From: Roseibium aggregatum
Lineage (GTDB): Bacteria > Pseudomonadota > Alphaproteobacteria > Rhizobiales > Stappiaceae
Length of the DNA: 64,000 nucleotides
Reading direction: 5' to 3'
Assembly: GCF_017309185.1 (NCBI RefSeq)
Contig: NZ_JAEKJZ010000002.1
Coordinates: 434,001 to 498,000 of the forward strand
Part shown: positions 25,700-35,065 of the stretch, piece after piece
Numbering within the stretch: the first letter of the stretch is position 1
Layout: each line of letters opens with the position of its first letter
The notes under the pieces: model-generated
What the model was told of the DNA's origin: nothing
Databases searched by the model: none
The model's input: the letters and a program-made list of their open reading frames with translations, nothing else
Translations under genes and position numbers: made by a program

Positions 25700-26674
25700 T
25701 TATTGACCGACCGGAATACCGGCTTCCTCGTAATACCTCAGCGCGCCGGGATGGTATTCGACCGCATTGGCCGGAGCCATGGCCTCCGTTTTTGCCCGTG
25801 CAAAGGCACCGAAGGAAGCCTTGAGAGCGTCCTTGTTCTCTGCCACCGCCTTGGTCATCGTGTAGACGAGGTCCTCGTTCACGGACGCATTGGTCAGCAT
25901 CATCCAGGGGATCTGCATGATGGTTGCACCGCTGTCCTGCAGGCCGTTTATGTTTTCGTTTTTCGGCAGGTTCACGAGGTTCCCGGCGGGCAGATATTTC
26001 TTGAATGCAGCAGTCCCTTCCTCGGAAGGGTCCTGCGACACGTAACAAAGGCCACCACGCGACTGGAGTTTCACCGAGGCCTGCTGCCCCGCACCCGAAT
26101 TGAGGCTGACAAGAGCGACATCCACCAGGCCGTCGCCGAGAGCATTGATACCCGCGACAAAGCTGGCGACCGGCACCTTTGTGAAGTCATCGTAGGAAAG
26201 CCCCCCATTTGCGAGACCTCCGGCGATATAGAACGGAATGATGGTCGACGAGGTGTATTCCGACGCAATCCGCAGATCCGATGCCTTGGCCTTCAGGTCG
26301 GCTACCGTCTTAAGACCGAGATCGCATGGCGCCATCAGTCCGGTCGTCAGCGGAAACATCGTCCCGACGAGCCTGAGGTCCGGATGCTTGCGATCGTAGT
26401 TGCCGGTTCCCGTGGCGGCGTATTCCACTTCGACACCGTTTGAAAACCCGAAATCCACTTCACCGCTGTTGATCAGCGGCAGGTATCCGACGAGCGGCTG
26501 CGTCCGCGCGGTGATCCCCGCGTCGTTTGCCACCTTCGCGACCGCCTGTCCGGAATTGTAGGCGAGCGACCCCTGCGCACCCGTGGCGATGGTCACGACC
26601 TGGGCTTTCACGGCCGTTCCGCCCGCAAGCAGGCAGACAAGGCCCGCTGCCATGTATTTCGTCAGATTTCTCAT
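25700..26674 (-). CDS. TAXI-family TRAP transporter solute-binding protein
   Basis: This 324-residue periplasmic protein starts at ATG 26674 (MRNLTKYMAAGLV, signal peptide ending near AVKAQ) behind GGGAGGAA. The mature start VVTIATGAQGSLAYNSGQAV and the region PLINSGEVDFGFSNGVEVEY are TAXI-like. It lies 43 bases downstream of its permease gene. It is clearly diverged from the first TAXI protein in the window (9666-10631), so the two systems likely carry different compounds. The ligand may be an aromatic-ring cleavage product, given the LigI and dienelactone hydrolase genes in the operon. Confidence 0.9.
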   Translation of the reverse strand: MRNLTKYMAAGLVCLLAGGTAVKAQVVTIATGAQGSLAYNSGQAVAKVANDAGITARTQPLVGYLPLINSGEVDFGFSNGVEVEYAATGTGNYDRKHPDLRLVGTMFPLTTGLMAPCDLGLKTVADLKAKASDLRIASEYTSSTIIPFYIAGGLANGGLSYDDFTKVPVASFVAGINALGDGLVDVALVSLNSGAGQQASVKLQSRGGLCYVSQDPSEEGTAAFKKYLPAGNLVNLPKNENINGLQDSGATIMQIPWMMLTNASVNEDLVYTMTKAVAENKDALKASFGAFARAKTEAMAPANAVEYHPGALRYYEEAGIPVGQ

Positions 26675-26717
26675 CTCGGTTCCTCCCTTGAGATTTGATT
26701 TCGGATGACGCGCGGCT

Positions 26718-28652
26718 TCAGGACACCTCCCTGTGCCCGACCGGCGCTGCGTCGAGACCTCGGCCTGACATGATCTTGATCGTGACCGCCATGAGAATGG
26801 CCGCGAGCGCCCCGGCCGCATGAATGTCTTCCAGGGCAGGCAGAAACCCGAGCGGAAGCGCCAGGAATCCGGCGGCGACGAACCCGAGACGCGTGAGGGG
26901 CCCGAGCTTCTTGCTCCAGTAACCGACAATGCCCAGGGTGACGGCCGCGACGCCGACCGCCGTCAGCAAGGCCGCCAGGGCGATTTCCGCCGCAGTGCCA
27001 TCCAGAAGCAGAGCCGGAGAGGCCACGAAGACGAATGGAAGAATGAATGCGGCCCAGCCCACTCGCATGGCCGCCAGTCCCGTTCCCAGAGGATCGGCCT
27101 TGGTGATCGTCGCTGCCGCGAAGGCCGCCAGGGCCACCGGCGGGGTGATCATCGACATCATGCCGAAGTAGAGAATGAACAGATGGGCCGCGACCGGCTG
27201 AATGCCCGCCTCGACAAGCGACGGGGCGACAAGCGCGGCGAGAAGAACGTAGACCCCGGAGGTCGGCATGCCCATGCCAAGGATCACGCAGATCACCGCG
27301 GAAATTCCGAGGAGCAGGATCACGTTGGAGCCCACCGCATCGACAAGAACCAGAGTGAGCGCGAACCCCAGGCCGGTCACGTTCAGTATACCGATCACAA
27401 ATCCCGCTGACGCCACCACGAGAATGAGATCGACCATGCCTGTGCCGGTCTCGACAAACACCTTGCCGAGCGATCGGACAGTGAGGCGTTGCCCCCGGTA
27501 GCCGCGCAAAAATCCGACGAGGACGATCGCGGTGGACGCGAGCAAGGCGGAATCTTCAGGATCCAGCCGCCACCAGAAAAGCGCAGCCAGAAGAACGCCG
27601 AAGGGAATGGCGAAATGCCAGCCGTCCGCCAGCACCTGTCGGGCGCTCAGCACCTCCTCGTCCGTGGCGCTGATCCGGTCGCGCCCGGCGATAAGGTCTA
27701 CCTGCACGAAGACGGCAAGGTAGTAAAGCAGCGCGGGAAGAAGTGCCGCGCCAGCCACAACCATGTAGGAGATATCCAGAAACTCGGCCATCAGAAAGGC
27801 GGCGGCCCCCATGATGGGCGGCGTGAGCTGTCCTCCCGTCGACGCCACCGCTTCGATGGCGCCCGCATCCTTCTTGCTGTAGCCCCCCCGCTCCATCAAC
27901 GGGATCGTGACCACTCCCGTCGTCACCACATTCGACACGGCGCTTCCCGAGATCGAACCGAACAGTGCCGATCCCACCACCGATATCTTGGCGCTCCCGC
28001 CACGGCTTCTCCCGGTTGCCGCCATCGCCAGATCCGTGAAGAACGTTCCGCCCCCGGCTGCGAACAGCAACCGGCCGAAAAAGACGAACAGGAGAACGAT
28101 GATCGTCCCCACCGCCAACGGCATGGAAAACACCGCACTGGGGTCGAAACCGACGTATTGCACCAAACGGACAGGGCTCAATTCCTTGCCGATCAGGCGG
28201 CCTGGAACCTTGTCGGCAAAGAGCGCGTAAACGAGAAAGACCGAGACGATACCGAACAGCATCCATCCGGCGCGACGGCGGATGCCTTCCATGACGGCAA
28301 GTGTCACCACGGCCCCAATGACCGTGATCTGCCATGGGCGATAGGCCTGCTCTTTCAAAAGCCAGCTGAAATCCGCGGCCGCATACATGAGCACGACAAA
28401 AACGGCGATTGCGATCGAACCGTCGATCCAGTCGACTTTCGAGCGTGTCTCGCCCGTTCTGTCGAAGCGCAAATAGGCAATCGTCAGGGCCAGTCCGAGC
28501 TGAAAGGCCATGTATTGTTGTGTGAGAATCGCAACGCCCAGACGGGTCGGTGCTTCCAGGTTCCACAAAATACAGGCAACGCACATGACGCTCGCCAGGA
28601 CGGCGACGATCCAGTCGACCGGGGTGGACCGATGGCCCTCGGCCGCACTCAT
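26718..28652 (-). CDS. TRAP transporter permease, fused small and large subunits
   Basis: This 644-residue membrane protein of the DctMQ-fusion type is paired with the TAXI protein. Signatures include SGSAVSNVVTTGVVTIPLME, AIEAVASTGGQLTPPIMGAA and ILGMGMPTSGVYVLLAA. The start at ATG 28652 overlaps the stop of the LigI-like gene by four bases (ATGA); an in-frame GTG six bases upstream is less likely. About 16 hydrophobic segments are visible. It is energised by an ion gradient. The coupling to LigI indicates that enzyme and importer act on related molecules. Confidence 0.93.
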   Translation of the reverse strand: MSAAEGHRSTPVDWIVAVLASVMCVACILWNLEAPTRLGVAILTQQYMAFQLGLALTIAYLRFDRTGETRSKVDWIDGSIAIAVFVVLMYAAADFSWLLKEQAYRPWQITVIGAVVTLAVMEGIRRRAGWMLFGIVSVFLVYALFADKVPGRLIGKELSPVRLVQYVGFDPSAVFSMPLAVGTIIVLLFVFFGRLLFAAGGGTFFTDLAMAATGRSRGGSAKISVVGSALFGSISGSAVSNVVTTGVVTIPLMERGGYSKKDAGAIEAVASTGGQLTPPIMGAAAFLMAEFLDISYMVVAGAALLPALLYYLAVFVQVDLIAGRDRISATDEEVLSARQVLADGWHFAIPFGVLLAALFWWRLDPEDSALLASTAIVLVGFLRGYRGQRLTVRSLGKVFVETGTGMVDLILVVASAGFVIGILNVTGLGFALTLVLVDAVGSNVILLLGISAVICVILGMGMPTSGVYVLLAALVAPSLVEAGIQPVAAHLFILYFGMMSMITPPVALAAFAAATITKADPLGTGLAAMRVGWAAFILPFVFVASPALLLDGTAAEIALAALLTAVGVAAVTLGIVGYWSKKLGPLTRLGFVAAGFLALPLGFLPALEDIHAAGALAAILMAVTIKIMSGRGLDAAPVGHREVS

Positions 28653-29539
28653 GAACACGTCTCCCGTTCTTCCGGCCAGTAGAGCCGCATGGGATTGTCG
28701 ACGAGAAGCGCGCGCTGCAGCTCCGGTGTCGGGGCAATTCGCGGAATGACGTCAACAAGCGCGCCATCGTCCGGCATATGCGATTTCATGTTCGGGTGCG
28801 GCCAGTCCGTGCCCCATAGAACCCGGTCTGGAAACGCTTCCACCAGCGTGCGCGCGAACGGGACGACATCGTCATACGGCGGACCGGCGACGGTCAGCCG
28901 TTCCGGGCACGAGACCTTGACCCAGATGTTTTCGTTTTCGCTCATCAGCGCCTGAAAACTTTTGAAGGACGCTGCCTGCGTTCCGGCGCCCACATCGGGG
29001 CGCCCCATGTGATCGACGACGAGCGTTCCGGGAAGCGAGAGAAGGAAGGGCTTGAGTTCCTCCAGATCCGGCGCTTCGAAATAGACGACGATATGCCAGC
29101 CATGACGGACAACCCGTTCCGCGATCTCGCGATAGATATCCTTTGGCGTTGCATCCACGAGCCGCTTGACGAAGTTGAAACGCACAGCCCTGACGCCGGC
29201 CCGGTTGAGTTCCTGCAACTCGTCGTTCGAAACGTCCGGACGGACCACGGCAACGCCACGCGCCTTACCGTTCGAGGCGGCAAGAGCATCGACGAGCGCC
29301 CTATTGTCGCTGCCGTGACAGGTCGCCTGAACAATGACGTTCCGGCTGAAGCCCAGATGGTCGCGAAGCGCGAACAGTTTTTCCTTCGGCGCATCCACCG
29401 GCGTATATTTGCGTTCCGGAGCGAACGGGAAAACCGCCTCCGGTCCAAAGACATGACAATGAGCGTCAACCGCCCCCTCCGGCACCGAAAAATCGGGTTT
29501 CCCGGGCGTTGGATGAAACGGCAAATAGTCTGGTGTCAC
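28649..29539 (-). CDS. Amidohydrolase, 2-pyrone-4,6-dicarboxylate lactonase (LigI)-like
   Basis: This 296-residue TIM-barrel hydrolase is the first gene of its operon. DAHCHVFGP, QATCHGSDNRALVDAL, VVDHMGRPDVG and LWGTDWPHPNMKSHMPDD are the signatures of the LigI group, which hydrolyses 2-pyrone-4,6-dicarboxylate to oxalomesaconate in protocatechuate 4,5-cleavage; the Asp of GTDWPH is the catalytic acid/base. The start is GTG at 29539, ten bases after AGGAGG. Other members of this cog hydrolyse different lactones, so the exact substrate is not certain. A PrpF-type tautomerase is encoded at 20490-21605, in another operon. Confidence 0.85.
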   Translation of the reverse strand: MTPDYLPFHPTPGKPDFSVPEGAVDAHCHVFGPEAVFPFAPERKYTPVDAPKEKLFALRDHLGFSRNVIVQATCHGSDNRALVDALAASNGKARGVAVVRPDVSNDELQELNRAGVRAVRFNFVKRLVDATPKDIYREIAERVVRHGWHIVVYFEAPDLEELKPFLLSLPGTLVVDHMGRPDVGAGTQAASFKSFQALMSENENIWVKVSCPERLTVAGPPYDDVVPFARTLVEAFPDRVLWGTDWPHPNMKSHMPDDGALVDVIPRIAPTPELQRALLVDNPMRLYWPEERETCS

Positions 29540-30322
29540 GGTTCGCCCACCTCCTCACGATATGAAAGACAATTGCATCGGCGGGAGCGTCACCGACGGA
29601 GTTCTTGACCGCCGCCCGGATCATTCACCGGTTTCGAACGAGCCCTCCGCGCAACGCGCATGCGCCTGATCCGGCCAGAGGGGGCTCCGAATTGAAGGCC
29701 ATGATGTCTGACCACGACATACGCACGGTCTAGACCGTCCCGGTCGACGTATCCTGGTGATCCGCTAACGCCCGACACGTCCTGACGACCGCCTGGCCGG
29801 CTAAACGCTCTGAACGCAGATGCCTGGCCGAGAGACTGTTTCGGTGCTTTCAATATCGGGTTTCGGGTCATGCACGGCCTCCCCGCCGCGATGCCGAATG
29901 AGGCGAGCACCCGGCCTGCCGGCTGCGCCTTCGGATTTCTCTCCGATCATGGAACCTCCCAGTTCTGAACTGCAAAAGTACTAGGGACATTTCCCTTCGG
30001 GAACCATTTGAAACTCGGAAGTTTCGGATAAGAAAATCCTATAAGCGCGTTGAAAACTCCGTCGGCCGCAGGATAGGCAAAACGGAGAATCCCGATTGTT
30101 TTCAAGCCTTAAGGCATTTCGAAGGTTCGCCAAGTCGCCACATCAGGTGAAGCCAGCTTCTTCGAAGTTCCCCCCGACCGAGCTATAAGCGCCACTTATG
30201 ACCCCCTAGGTATTTGGTATTTTTCCAAATCCGGCCCCTCACCTAGTCTCTCCCAGCCGAAGACCTTCGAGAAGAAGGCACGGACCGGGCGGCTTTCGCC
30301 CCGACTGTCCTGGGAGGATATC
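29540..30322. other. Long intergenic region, mostly without recognisable genes
   Basis: These 783 bases lie between divergent genes (LigI-like, minus; binding protein, plus). A minus frame at 29590-29910 has no ribosome site or protein-like composition. A second minus reading from an ATG near 29950 does have GGGAGG in front but stops after about 49 codons, so it may be a decayed gene start. From about 30000 the composition is more AT-rich and includes the inverted repeat at 30185-30199 near the promoter of the plus-strand gene. Confidence 0.5.
30185..30199. promoter_or_regulatory. Inverted repeat ATAAG-N5-CTTAT, candidate LysR operator (copy 1)
   Basis: ATAAG CGCCA CTTAT lies 124 bases upstream of the sugar-type binding-protein gene. 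The same arrangement occurs at 36461-36475 between a LysR gene and an ABC-transporter gene. Flanks also match: both copies are preceded by GCT and followed, after a CCC and about 11-12 bases, by TATTT-N2-TATTT-type sequence. The shared block suggests one regulator. Confidence 0.65.
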
Positions 30323-31309
30323 ATGTCGAACAACTGGAAGAGAAACTGCCGGATCGCCCTGGCCGGGCTTGGCGTCGTGGCTTTCGCCGCCGTTTTCGCT
30401 GTCGAGGCCAAGGCTGCGAACGCACCGCTGATCGCGGTCTTTACCAAGAACAATACCAACCCGGCCTACGCCGCGGCTCGCAGGGGTGTCGATCTGGTCG
30501 CCAGGGAAAAAGGCGCCACGACGGCGCATTTCGTTCCGGAAAGCCCCGACAATGTCGAACAGCAGAAGGCTCTGGTCGTCGAAGCGCTGGCGCAGAAACC
30601 GGACCTGGTGATTTTCGTGCCCGTCGACGACAAGGCGATGGTCGAGGACGCCGCGAAGTTCACGCAAGCGGGCATTCCCGTCGTCTCCTTCGTCAACCGG
30701 CTCGAAGGGGAGTTCGTCGCGCACGTTGGGTCCGACGATGTCGCCGTCGGCTATAATGGCGCCAAGGCTCTGTTCGAGGGTATGGACGGTGCCGGCAAAG
30801 TTCTGGCGATCGAAGGCAATCCGGCCGCCCCCACCAGCCGGAACCGTGTCGCCGGCATGAAAAAGGCGGCAGACGAGTTTCCGGATATCGAAGTCCTCGA
30901 GATCGTCACCGGCATGTACCAGAAGCCCGCCGCCTACAACGTCACGGTCGAAGCGCTCAGGAAACATCCTGAAATCGACGGGATCTGGGCCGCCAACGAT
31001 GTCATGGTCTACGGGGCACTGGACGCAATGAAGGAAGCGGACCGCTCCGCCAAGCTCGTAGGCGCCAACGGACTCGACGGTGCGATCCGTCTGATCGAGG
31101 AAGGCACGATGCTCGCGACCGTGGAATTCAGCGCCTTCAAGATCGCCTGCACCGCGGCCCGGGCCGGACTGCGCCACCTGAACGGTGAAGACGTCCCGGC
31201 CGATATTACGGTTCCCTCCGTTCTCATCGACAGCCGCAACCTCGAACCATGGAAGGTTCCCTTGGAGGAACGCGACTGCCCGAGCTGGGAAGAGATCGTG
31301 AGACCTTAA
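30323..31309 (+). CDS. Sugar-type (RbsB-like) periplasmic binding protein, no adjacent ABC partners
   Basis: This 328-residue protein has a signal peptide (ending near VEAKA, residue 31). The two-lobed type I binding fold is visible: PLIAVFTKNNTNPAYAAARR, KPDLVIFVPVDDKAMV, IEGNPAAPTSRNRVAGMKKA and IWAANDVMVYGALDAMKEA. These are signatures of ribose/autoinducer-2-type binding proteins. No cognate permease or ATPase of the sugar class is in the window; the neighbouring ABC system is of the branched-chain amino-acid class. GGAGGATATC precedes the ATG. It may serve a remote transporter or act as a sensor. A shared operator ties it to the 36.6-41.4 kb ABC genes. Confidence 0.88.
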   Translation: MSNNWKRNCRIALAGLGVVAFAAVFAVEAKAANAPLIAVFTKNNTNPAYAAARRGVDLVAREKGATTAHFVPESPDNVEQQKALVVEALAQKPDLVIFVPVDDKAMVEDAAKFTQAGIPVVSFVNRLEGEFVAHVGSDDVAVGYNGAKALFEGMDGAGKVLAIEGNPAAPTSRNRVAGMKKAADEFPDIEVLEIVTGMYQKPAAYNVTVEALRKHPEIDGIWAANDVMVYGALDAMKEADRSAKLVGANGLDGAIRLIEEGTMLATVEFSAFKIACTAARAGLRHLNGEDVPADITVPSVLIDSRNLEPWKVPLEERDCPSWEEIVRP

Positions 31310-31465
31310 CGATCCGGGCCGGTTGAGGTTGGAGAAGGACAAGCGTCATTTCTAAAATCAATCGGCCCATCGAAGAATGAATTTGCGCCAGGCCCTCAAA
31401 GCCATAACCCTTTCATCCCGGATCCATGGGAAGGATCCGACCGTCAACGTTGGGAGGCGTTGAGA

Positions 31466-33244
31466 ATGTCCGCATCGGGGACAGACGAGGACAGCTACAG
31501 AGAAGACCGCTTCGACCTGATCGTTCTGGGAAGCGGCGCCGCGGGTCTGACCGCGGCGCTGACCGCCCGGTTTTACGGCCTCTCCCCGGTGGTGCTCGAA
31601 AGCCAGCCCGTCATCGGCGGCACCAGCGCGCGGTCCTCCGGCACTGTCTGGGTGCCCGACAGCAGTTTTCTGCGCCGCGAGGGCGTTACCGATGATCGGG
31701 AAAAGGTGGAACGCTATCTGGCCGGACTGGTCGGCAACAAAGGACCCGACGGCCCCTGGCGCAGGTTCCTGGACGCCGCTCCCGCCATGCTGGACGAGAT
31801 GATCGCCAAAGCGAGGCTGACGTTCAAGCCGTTCATGGCCGCGCCCGATTATCGCCAGGATGTGCCGGGAGCCGCTCCCGGCGGACGCCCGCTCGAACCA
31901 CAGGCCTTCGACGGCCACTTGCTCGGAGAAGATTTCGAGCGTCTCGCGCGCCCTTTGCCTGAACTGATGGTGTTCGGCGGCATGATGGTCACGCGCAGCG
32001 AGGCGGCGAAGCTGTTGAAGGCGGACAGAGACCTGGGGGGTATGTCTCTAGGTGTCAGACTGATGCTTCGATATCTCCGGGACCGGCTCAAGCACGCGCG
32101 GGGCACCCGTCTGGTTCTCGGCAACGCCCTCGTCGGCGCGCTCCTGAAGACCTGCCGGGACAATGCCATCCCGGTGTGGACCAGTGTTCAGGTCGATCGG
32201 CTCACTCTCGATGCCAACCGGGTTGCCGGGGTGGATGGCAAGCATAACGGCAGAACGCTTGCGCTCGTCGCCGAAAAGGGGGTCGTACTTGCGGGCGGCG
32301 GCTTTCCCGCAAGCGCCCGGATGCGTGAAGAGCACCTGCCGTCGCCAACCCCGCCGGATACGCCCGCTGCTCCTGGCTGCGTCGGTTCGACGATCGAGCT
32401 TGCCCGAACGGCCGGCGCGGCCCTTGGACCGTCCGGTCTGGACAACGGTCTGTGGTTCCCGAGTTCGATCTTTCGCCGGGGTGACGGCACCGACGCAGTC
32501 TATCCGCACATCATTCTCGACCGCCCCAAGCCCGGCCTGATCGCCGTCAACGGCGCCGGCAAGCGCTTCACCAACGAGGCGATCTCCTATCACGAATTCG
32601 TCCGGGCCATGTATGCCGAGACGGAGAAAGGCGGCGACGCGGTACCCGCCTGGCTCATCGTGGACAGGAGCTTCATCGCCAAATACGGGCTCGGCGTCAT
32701 CCGGCCGCGGACGCCGTCTTTGCGCAAATATGTCCGGTCCGGATATTTGCTCGAGGCCGAAACGGTCCGGCTACTCGCGATCCTGGCGGGTTTGCCCCCC
32801 GATGACCTGGAAGCAACCGTGGTGCGGTTCAACGCATTTGCCGCGGACGGAACCGATCCGGACTTTCACAAGGGCGAGACGATTTACGACCGGGCCAACG
32901 GCGATCCGGAGGTGGGGCCGAACCCCTGCCTCGGCCCCATCACACATGGGCCGTTCTATGCATTGAAGGTCTGGCCGACGCCCCTTGGCACCAGCCGCGG
33001 GCTCCTGACCGATGGCCACAGCCGGGTGCTTAACGAGAATGGCGAGCCGATTGCCGGGCTCTATGGCTGTGGCAATGACGTTCAATCCGCTTTCGCCGGC
33101 GAATATCCCGGTGCCGGTGCCCAGCTCGGCCAGGCCATGACCTTTGGCTGGCTCGCCGGACGCCACGCCGCGAACCACCCGTTTTCCCCGGCCGGCATCA
33201 AATCGCCGGAAGAAACCGAACAACCCCTGAGACATCCTGCCTAG
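31466..33244 (+). CDS. FAD-dependent oxidoreductase, fumarate reductase/ketosteroid dehydrogenase type
   Basis: This 592-residue flavoprotein starts at ATG 31466, eight bases after GGGAGG. The dinucleotide fold is DLIVLGSGAAGLTAALTA, followed by VLESQPVIGGTSARSSGTVW, and the C-terminal FAD motif is GLYGCGNDVQSAFAGEYPGA. This is the arrangement of 3-ketosteroid dehydrogenase and fumarate/urocanate reductase relatives, which oxidise or reduce an alpha,beta C-C bond. No signal peptide is seen. It lies 12 bases before the TPP enzyme, so both probably act in one pathway. Confidence 0.88.
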   Translation: MSASGTDEDSYREDRFDLIVLGSGAAGLTAALTARFYGLSPVVLESQPVIGGTSARSSGTVWVPDSSFLRREGVTDDREKVERYLAGLVGNKGPDGPWRRFLDAAPAMLDEMIAKARLTFKPFMAAPDYRQDVPGAAPGGRPLEPQAFDGHLLGEDFERLARPLPELMVFGGMMVTRSEAAKLLKADRDLGGMSLGVRLMLRYLRDRLKHARGTRLVLGNALVGALLKTCRDNAIPVWTSVQVDRLTLDANRVAGVDGKHNGRTLALVAEKGVVLAGGGFPASARMREEHLPSPTPPDTPAAPGCVGSTIELARTAGAALGPSGLDNGLWFPSSIFRRGDGTDAVYPHIILDRPKPGLIAVNGAGKRFTNEAISYHEFVRAMYAETEKGGDAVPAWLIVDRSFIAKYGLGVIRPRTPSLRKYVRSGYLLEAETVRLLAILAGLPPDDLEATVVRFNAFAADGTDPDFHKGETIYDRANGDPEVGPNPCLGPITHGPFYALKVWPTPLGTSRGLLTDGHSRVLNENGEPIAGLYGCGNDVQSAFAGEYPGAGAQLGQAMTFGWLAGRHAANHPFSPAGIKSPEETEQPLRHPA

Positions 33245-33256
33245 AATGAGGAATAG

Positions 33257-35041
33257 ATGAGCAAGCGCAAAGGCGGTGACCTGATCGCCGAGTTTCTGGT
33301 CAAGGAGAAGATCCCTTACGTGTTCGGGATCTGCGGCCACGGCAATGTCGGCCTCCTCGACAGCCTTTACGACGTGAAGGACGAGGTCAAGCTGGTCTCG
33401 CCCCGTCACGAACAGACCGCCGTCCACATGGCGGACGGCTTCTTCCGGGTCAGCCACAATCCGGCGGCAACGCTGACCTCCACCGGCCCGGGATCCGCCA
33501 ACCAGATCATGGCGCTCGCCGTGGCGCAGACCGATTCCTCAGCGGTGTTTTCCATCACCGCGAACGTGCCGACCTCGCAGTTCAACCGGGGCCCGTTCCA
33601 GGAACTGAATCAGCACCACCAGGCCGACTTCAACAATGTCATCAAGCCGGTGGTGAAGCGGTCGTTCCAGCCGACCCGCGTGGAGATGCTGCCGCTCGCC
33701 ATGCGCCAGGCGGCCCAGACCATGACCTCCGGCCGTCCGGGCCCGGTCAATCTCGACGTGCCCTATAATCTCTTCGTCGAAGAGGCCGAAGTGAAGGAAG
33801 AACCGGCCTGGGCCGGGTTCAACACGCGCCGAAGCGGCGCCAGCGAGGCGGATGTCGCCCAGACCACCGACTGGCTGCTGAACGCCGAGCGTCCAGTGAT
33901 CTTCATTGGTCACGGCGTCACGCTGTCGGAAGCCGGCGAGGAACTGGTCGCGCTCGCCGAGCGGCTTTCGATTCCCGTCATTTCGTCGCCCAATGGCATG
34001 GGCTGCATCGACATGCGCAACGCGCTGTCGCTCGGGTTCATTGGCCGCAACGGCGCTTATCAGGCCAACCAGGCCGGACGGCATTCGGATCTGGTTCTGG
34101 CCGTCGGCGCGCGTTTCGACGACCGGTCTGCATCGTCCTGGATGCCCGGCTATTCCTGGAACTTCCCGGAAACGAAACTCATCCATGTCGACGTCGATCA
34201 CGCGGAAATCGGCCGGAATTATCCGCCCGACATGGGCATTCTCGCCGACGCGAAAGCCTTCCTGAAACAGATCCTGAGCGAACTGGACCGGCGCAACGTG
34301 GCCGCCGGCGGCCGACTGGAGAGCTGGCGCGCCCAGATCGCTGGCTGGAAAGCCGAATGGGACAAATTCGTCGCGCCCGGTTTCGAGATGCATTCAAGCC
34401 CGATCCGTCCGGAACGCATTGTCGCCGACTGTCGGAAAGTCATGCCGGATGACGCGATCATCACGCTCGACAGCGGTATTCATCACAACTGGTTCATGCA
34501 GTTCTGGGAATCCCGCCAGCCGCAATCCATGCTGAACACCTGGGGATATTCCGGCATGGGTTTCGGCCCGAGTTCGGCTCTTGGCGCGAAACTCGCCGCC
34601 CCGGACCGGCCCGTGGTGTCTGTCTGCGGTGACGGTGGCTTCACCATGGTGCCCCATGTTCTCTGCACGGCCGTGGAATACGAAATCCCCGTTGTCTGGG
34701 TGGTCTGGAACAACTTCGCCTGGGGGGCGATCCGCGACCTGCAATATGCCTATTTCGACGGACGGGAATACGGCACCGCGTTCTATCAGGGCCCGAACCG
34801 GGAACCCTATAACCCGGACTTCGCCGCCTGGGCCCGCGCGTCCGGTGTCGATGGCTACACGGTGACCAAGTCGCAGGATTTCGCCGGCGTTCTGGAACAG
34901 GCGATTGCCGCAAACAGGCCGGCGCTGATCGATGTCCATGTCGACGCGGATGTCCGCCCGCCGGCGACGGGCGCCTGGGAGCTGCCGCCGATCCCCCCCA
35001 AGCAGCCGGTCTTCGGCACGCCCTGGAGCCCCGGAAAATAA
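33257..35041 (+). CDS. Thiamine pyrophosphate-requiring enzyme, acetolactate synthase-like
   Basis: This 594-residue enzyme has the PYR domain with FGICGHGNVGLLDSL and catalytic Glu at about residue 52 (SPRHEQTAVHMADGF), the middle domain with VLAVGARFDDRSASSW, and the PP domain with CGDGGFTMVPHVLCTAVEYE. The GHGNV motif recalls cyclohexanedione hydrolases (IolD), but the rest fits general acetolactate synthase-like enzymes. It shares an operon with a flavoprotein and a cupin, and an aldehyde dehydrogenase lies further along. A 2-oxoacid decarboxylase or carboligase role is likely; the substrate is unknown. It is a distinct paralogue of the 21602-23287 enzyme. Confidence 0.87.
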   Translation: MSKRKGGDLIAEFLVKEKIPYVFGICGHGNVGLLDSLYDVKDEVKLVSPRHEQTAVHMADGFFRVSHNPAATLTSTGPGSANQIMALAVAQTDSSAVFSITANVPTSQFNRGPFQELNQHHQADFNNVIKPVVKRSFQPTRVEMLPLAMRQAAQTMTSGRPGPVNLDVPYNLFVEEAEVKEEPAWAGFNTRRSGASEADVAQTTDWLLNAERPVIFIGHGVTLSEAGEELVALAERLSIPVISSPNGMGCIDMRNALSLGFIGRNGAYQANQAGRHSDLVLAVGARFDDRSASSWMPGYSWNFPETKLIHVDVDHAEIGRNYPPDMGILADAKAFLKQILSELDRRNVAAGGRLESWRAQIAGWKAEWDKFVAPGFEMHSSPIRPERIVADCRKVMPDDAIITLDSGIHHNWFMQFWESRQPQSMLNTWGYSGMGFGPSSALGAKLAAPDRPVVSVCGDGGFTMVPHVLCTAVEYEIPVVWVVWNNFAWGAIRDLQYAYFDGREYGTAFYQGPNREPYNPDFAAWARASGVDGYTVTKSQDFAGVLEQAIAANRPALIDVHVDADVRPPATGAWELPPIPPKQPVFGTPWSPGK

Positions 35042-35065
35042 TCTCAAATCAACTGGAGGAACAAC

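Noticed and set aside
29590-29910. Minus-strand frame of 106 codons before the LigI-like gene
   Set aside because: No ribosome site, Arg-rich shadow composition, no family features.
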